Shown here: positions 63,625 to 64,000 of the stretch, one piece after another
Layout: the number at the start of each line of letters is the position of its first letter
Numbering within the stretch: position 1 is the first letter of the stretch
Assembly: GCA_001310455.1 (NCBI GenBank)
Contig: BAXG01000010.1
Location: 1-64,000, forward strand
Direction of reading: 5' to 3'
Source of the DNA: Photobacterium sp. JCM 19050
GTDB lineage: Bacteria > Pseudomonadota > Gammaproteobacteria > Enterobacterales > Vibrionaceae
Length of the DNA: 64,000 bases
The notes under the pieces: generated by a model
What the model was told of the DNA's origin: nothing
What the model saw: only the letters and a program-made list of their open reading frames with translations
Databases searched by the model: none
Position numbers and translations under genes: made by a program

Positions 63625-64000
63625 AGCGCTCTTTCTTTGCTATCTGTTTTTCTATGCTTGTAATGGCTTCCCTGCAGCGCTGGAGCCGAGCTTCAGTCGC
63701 CAGTATTTTTTGCTGGCAAGCCTGCTGTTCATCCCAACCGGAGCAGTTTGCATGGCGGAGTTCTTCTTCTCTCACCATGTTCTCAAGGCGACGCTCCCAC
63801 TCCCGGTGCTGCGCCAGGTTTTCATAGAGTTGCTGCGCGGTGACTGAGGGTTTCCTGAACGATGTGTTCCTGTACTTTGTTCTCAGTTTGCCGGTTGACT
63901 GCTCACGTTTTAATGCAGTGATTTGATTAAGTAAGCGCTCACATAAATGGGCTGCCCGGGCCGCGGATAGACGGTTTTCCCTCTGTTCTGTCTCAAGTGT
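63617..64000 (-). CDS. priC: Primosomal replication protein PriC, C-terminal part (runs off the window)
   Basis: From the right edge 127 codons remain, open to the TGA at 63617-63619. The C-terminal PriC features are visible: AARAAHLCERLLNQITALKRE, LYENLAQHREWERRLENMV and a helical tail (ATEARLQRCREAITSIEKQIA). PriC binds stalled forks and loads DnaB for restart. The start lies outside this window, to the right. The neighbourhood with rsmS matches enterics except for the inserted deacetylase-like gene. Confidence 0.85.
   Translation of the reverse strand, partial: TLETEQRENRLSAARAAHLCERLLNQITALKREQSTGKLRTKYRNTSFRKPSVTAQQLYENLAQHREWERRLENMVREEELRHANCSGWDEQQACQQKILATEARLQRCREAITSIEKQIAKKERYG

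Overview
The window looks like a chromosomal segment of a marine, chitin-associated gammaproteobacterium, most likely Vibrionaceae (a Grimontia, Enterovibrio or Photobacterium-like genome would fit). The reasons are the set of rssB, rfaH, VpsT-like, chitinase, mannose EIIABC plus manA, priC and rsmS homologues, and mdlAB-tesB-ybaY-ybaZ neighbours resembling those of E. coli. The genus is inference. About 25 genes are interrupted by one- or two-base shifts, many in homopolymers, after which a conserved protein continues in another frame. I annotate these as single genes and regard most shifts as sequencing or assembly error, not decay.

Layout. 0-0.5 kb: scrambled IS3-family remnants. 0.6-6.1 kb: a LysR regulator, rssB, rfaH, a DHH phosphoesterase and a beta-CASP metallo-hydrolase. 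6.1-14.6 kb: an N-acetylgalactosamine catabolic operon (agaR, agaZ, agaS, mannose-family PTS agaVWEF, agaA, agaY) with AgaR-like operator repeats and a CRP-like site in front. 14.7-20.0 kb: a LuxR-type regulator carrying the VpsT c-di-GMP motif, then a four-gene chaperone-usher fimbrial operon. 20.2-30.1 kb: a multidomain GH18 chitinase, ugd, folD, an ornithine cyclodeaminase-like gene with a FAD amine oxidase, an MFS transporter and MgtC. 30.2-34.6 kb: tRNA-Arg(UCU), a heptanucleotide repeat and a TAXI-type TRAP transporter. 34.7-41.9 kb: hdeD, mdlAB, tesB, ybaY, atl and a membrane protein.

41.9-51.1 kb is the most interesting block: a LysR regulator divergent from a TorT-like binding protein, a sugar-type ABC ATPase and permease, then pxpA, a biotin carrier protein, a biotin carboxylase, pxpB and pxpC. 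PxpB and PxpC are related to the carboxyltransferase domain of urea carboxylase, so the operon encodes all parts of a split biotin-dependent carboxylase together with an amidohydrolase and its own importer. It could be an uptake and carboxylation-hydrolysis route for an unidentified amide, lactam or urea-like substrate. It lies between ybaZ (atl) and ffs, which are adjacent in E. coli.

51.3-57.0 kb: an outer membrane barrel, a PAP2 phosphatase, the SRP RNA gene ffs, a TetR regulator, and a trio of barrel protein, POTRA-less Omp85 and DUF4056 protein. 57.0-64.0 kb, all on the minus strand: mannose PTS EIIABC with manA, an alanine/glycine:sodium symporter, and a coupled priC - histone-deacetylase-like - rsmS operon whose priC runs off the right edge.
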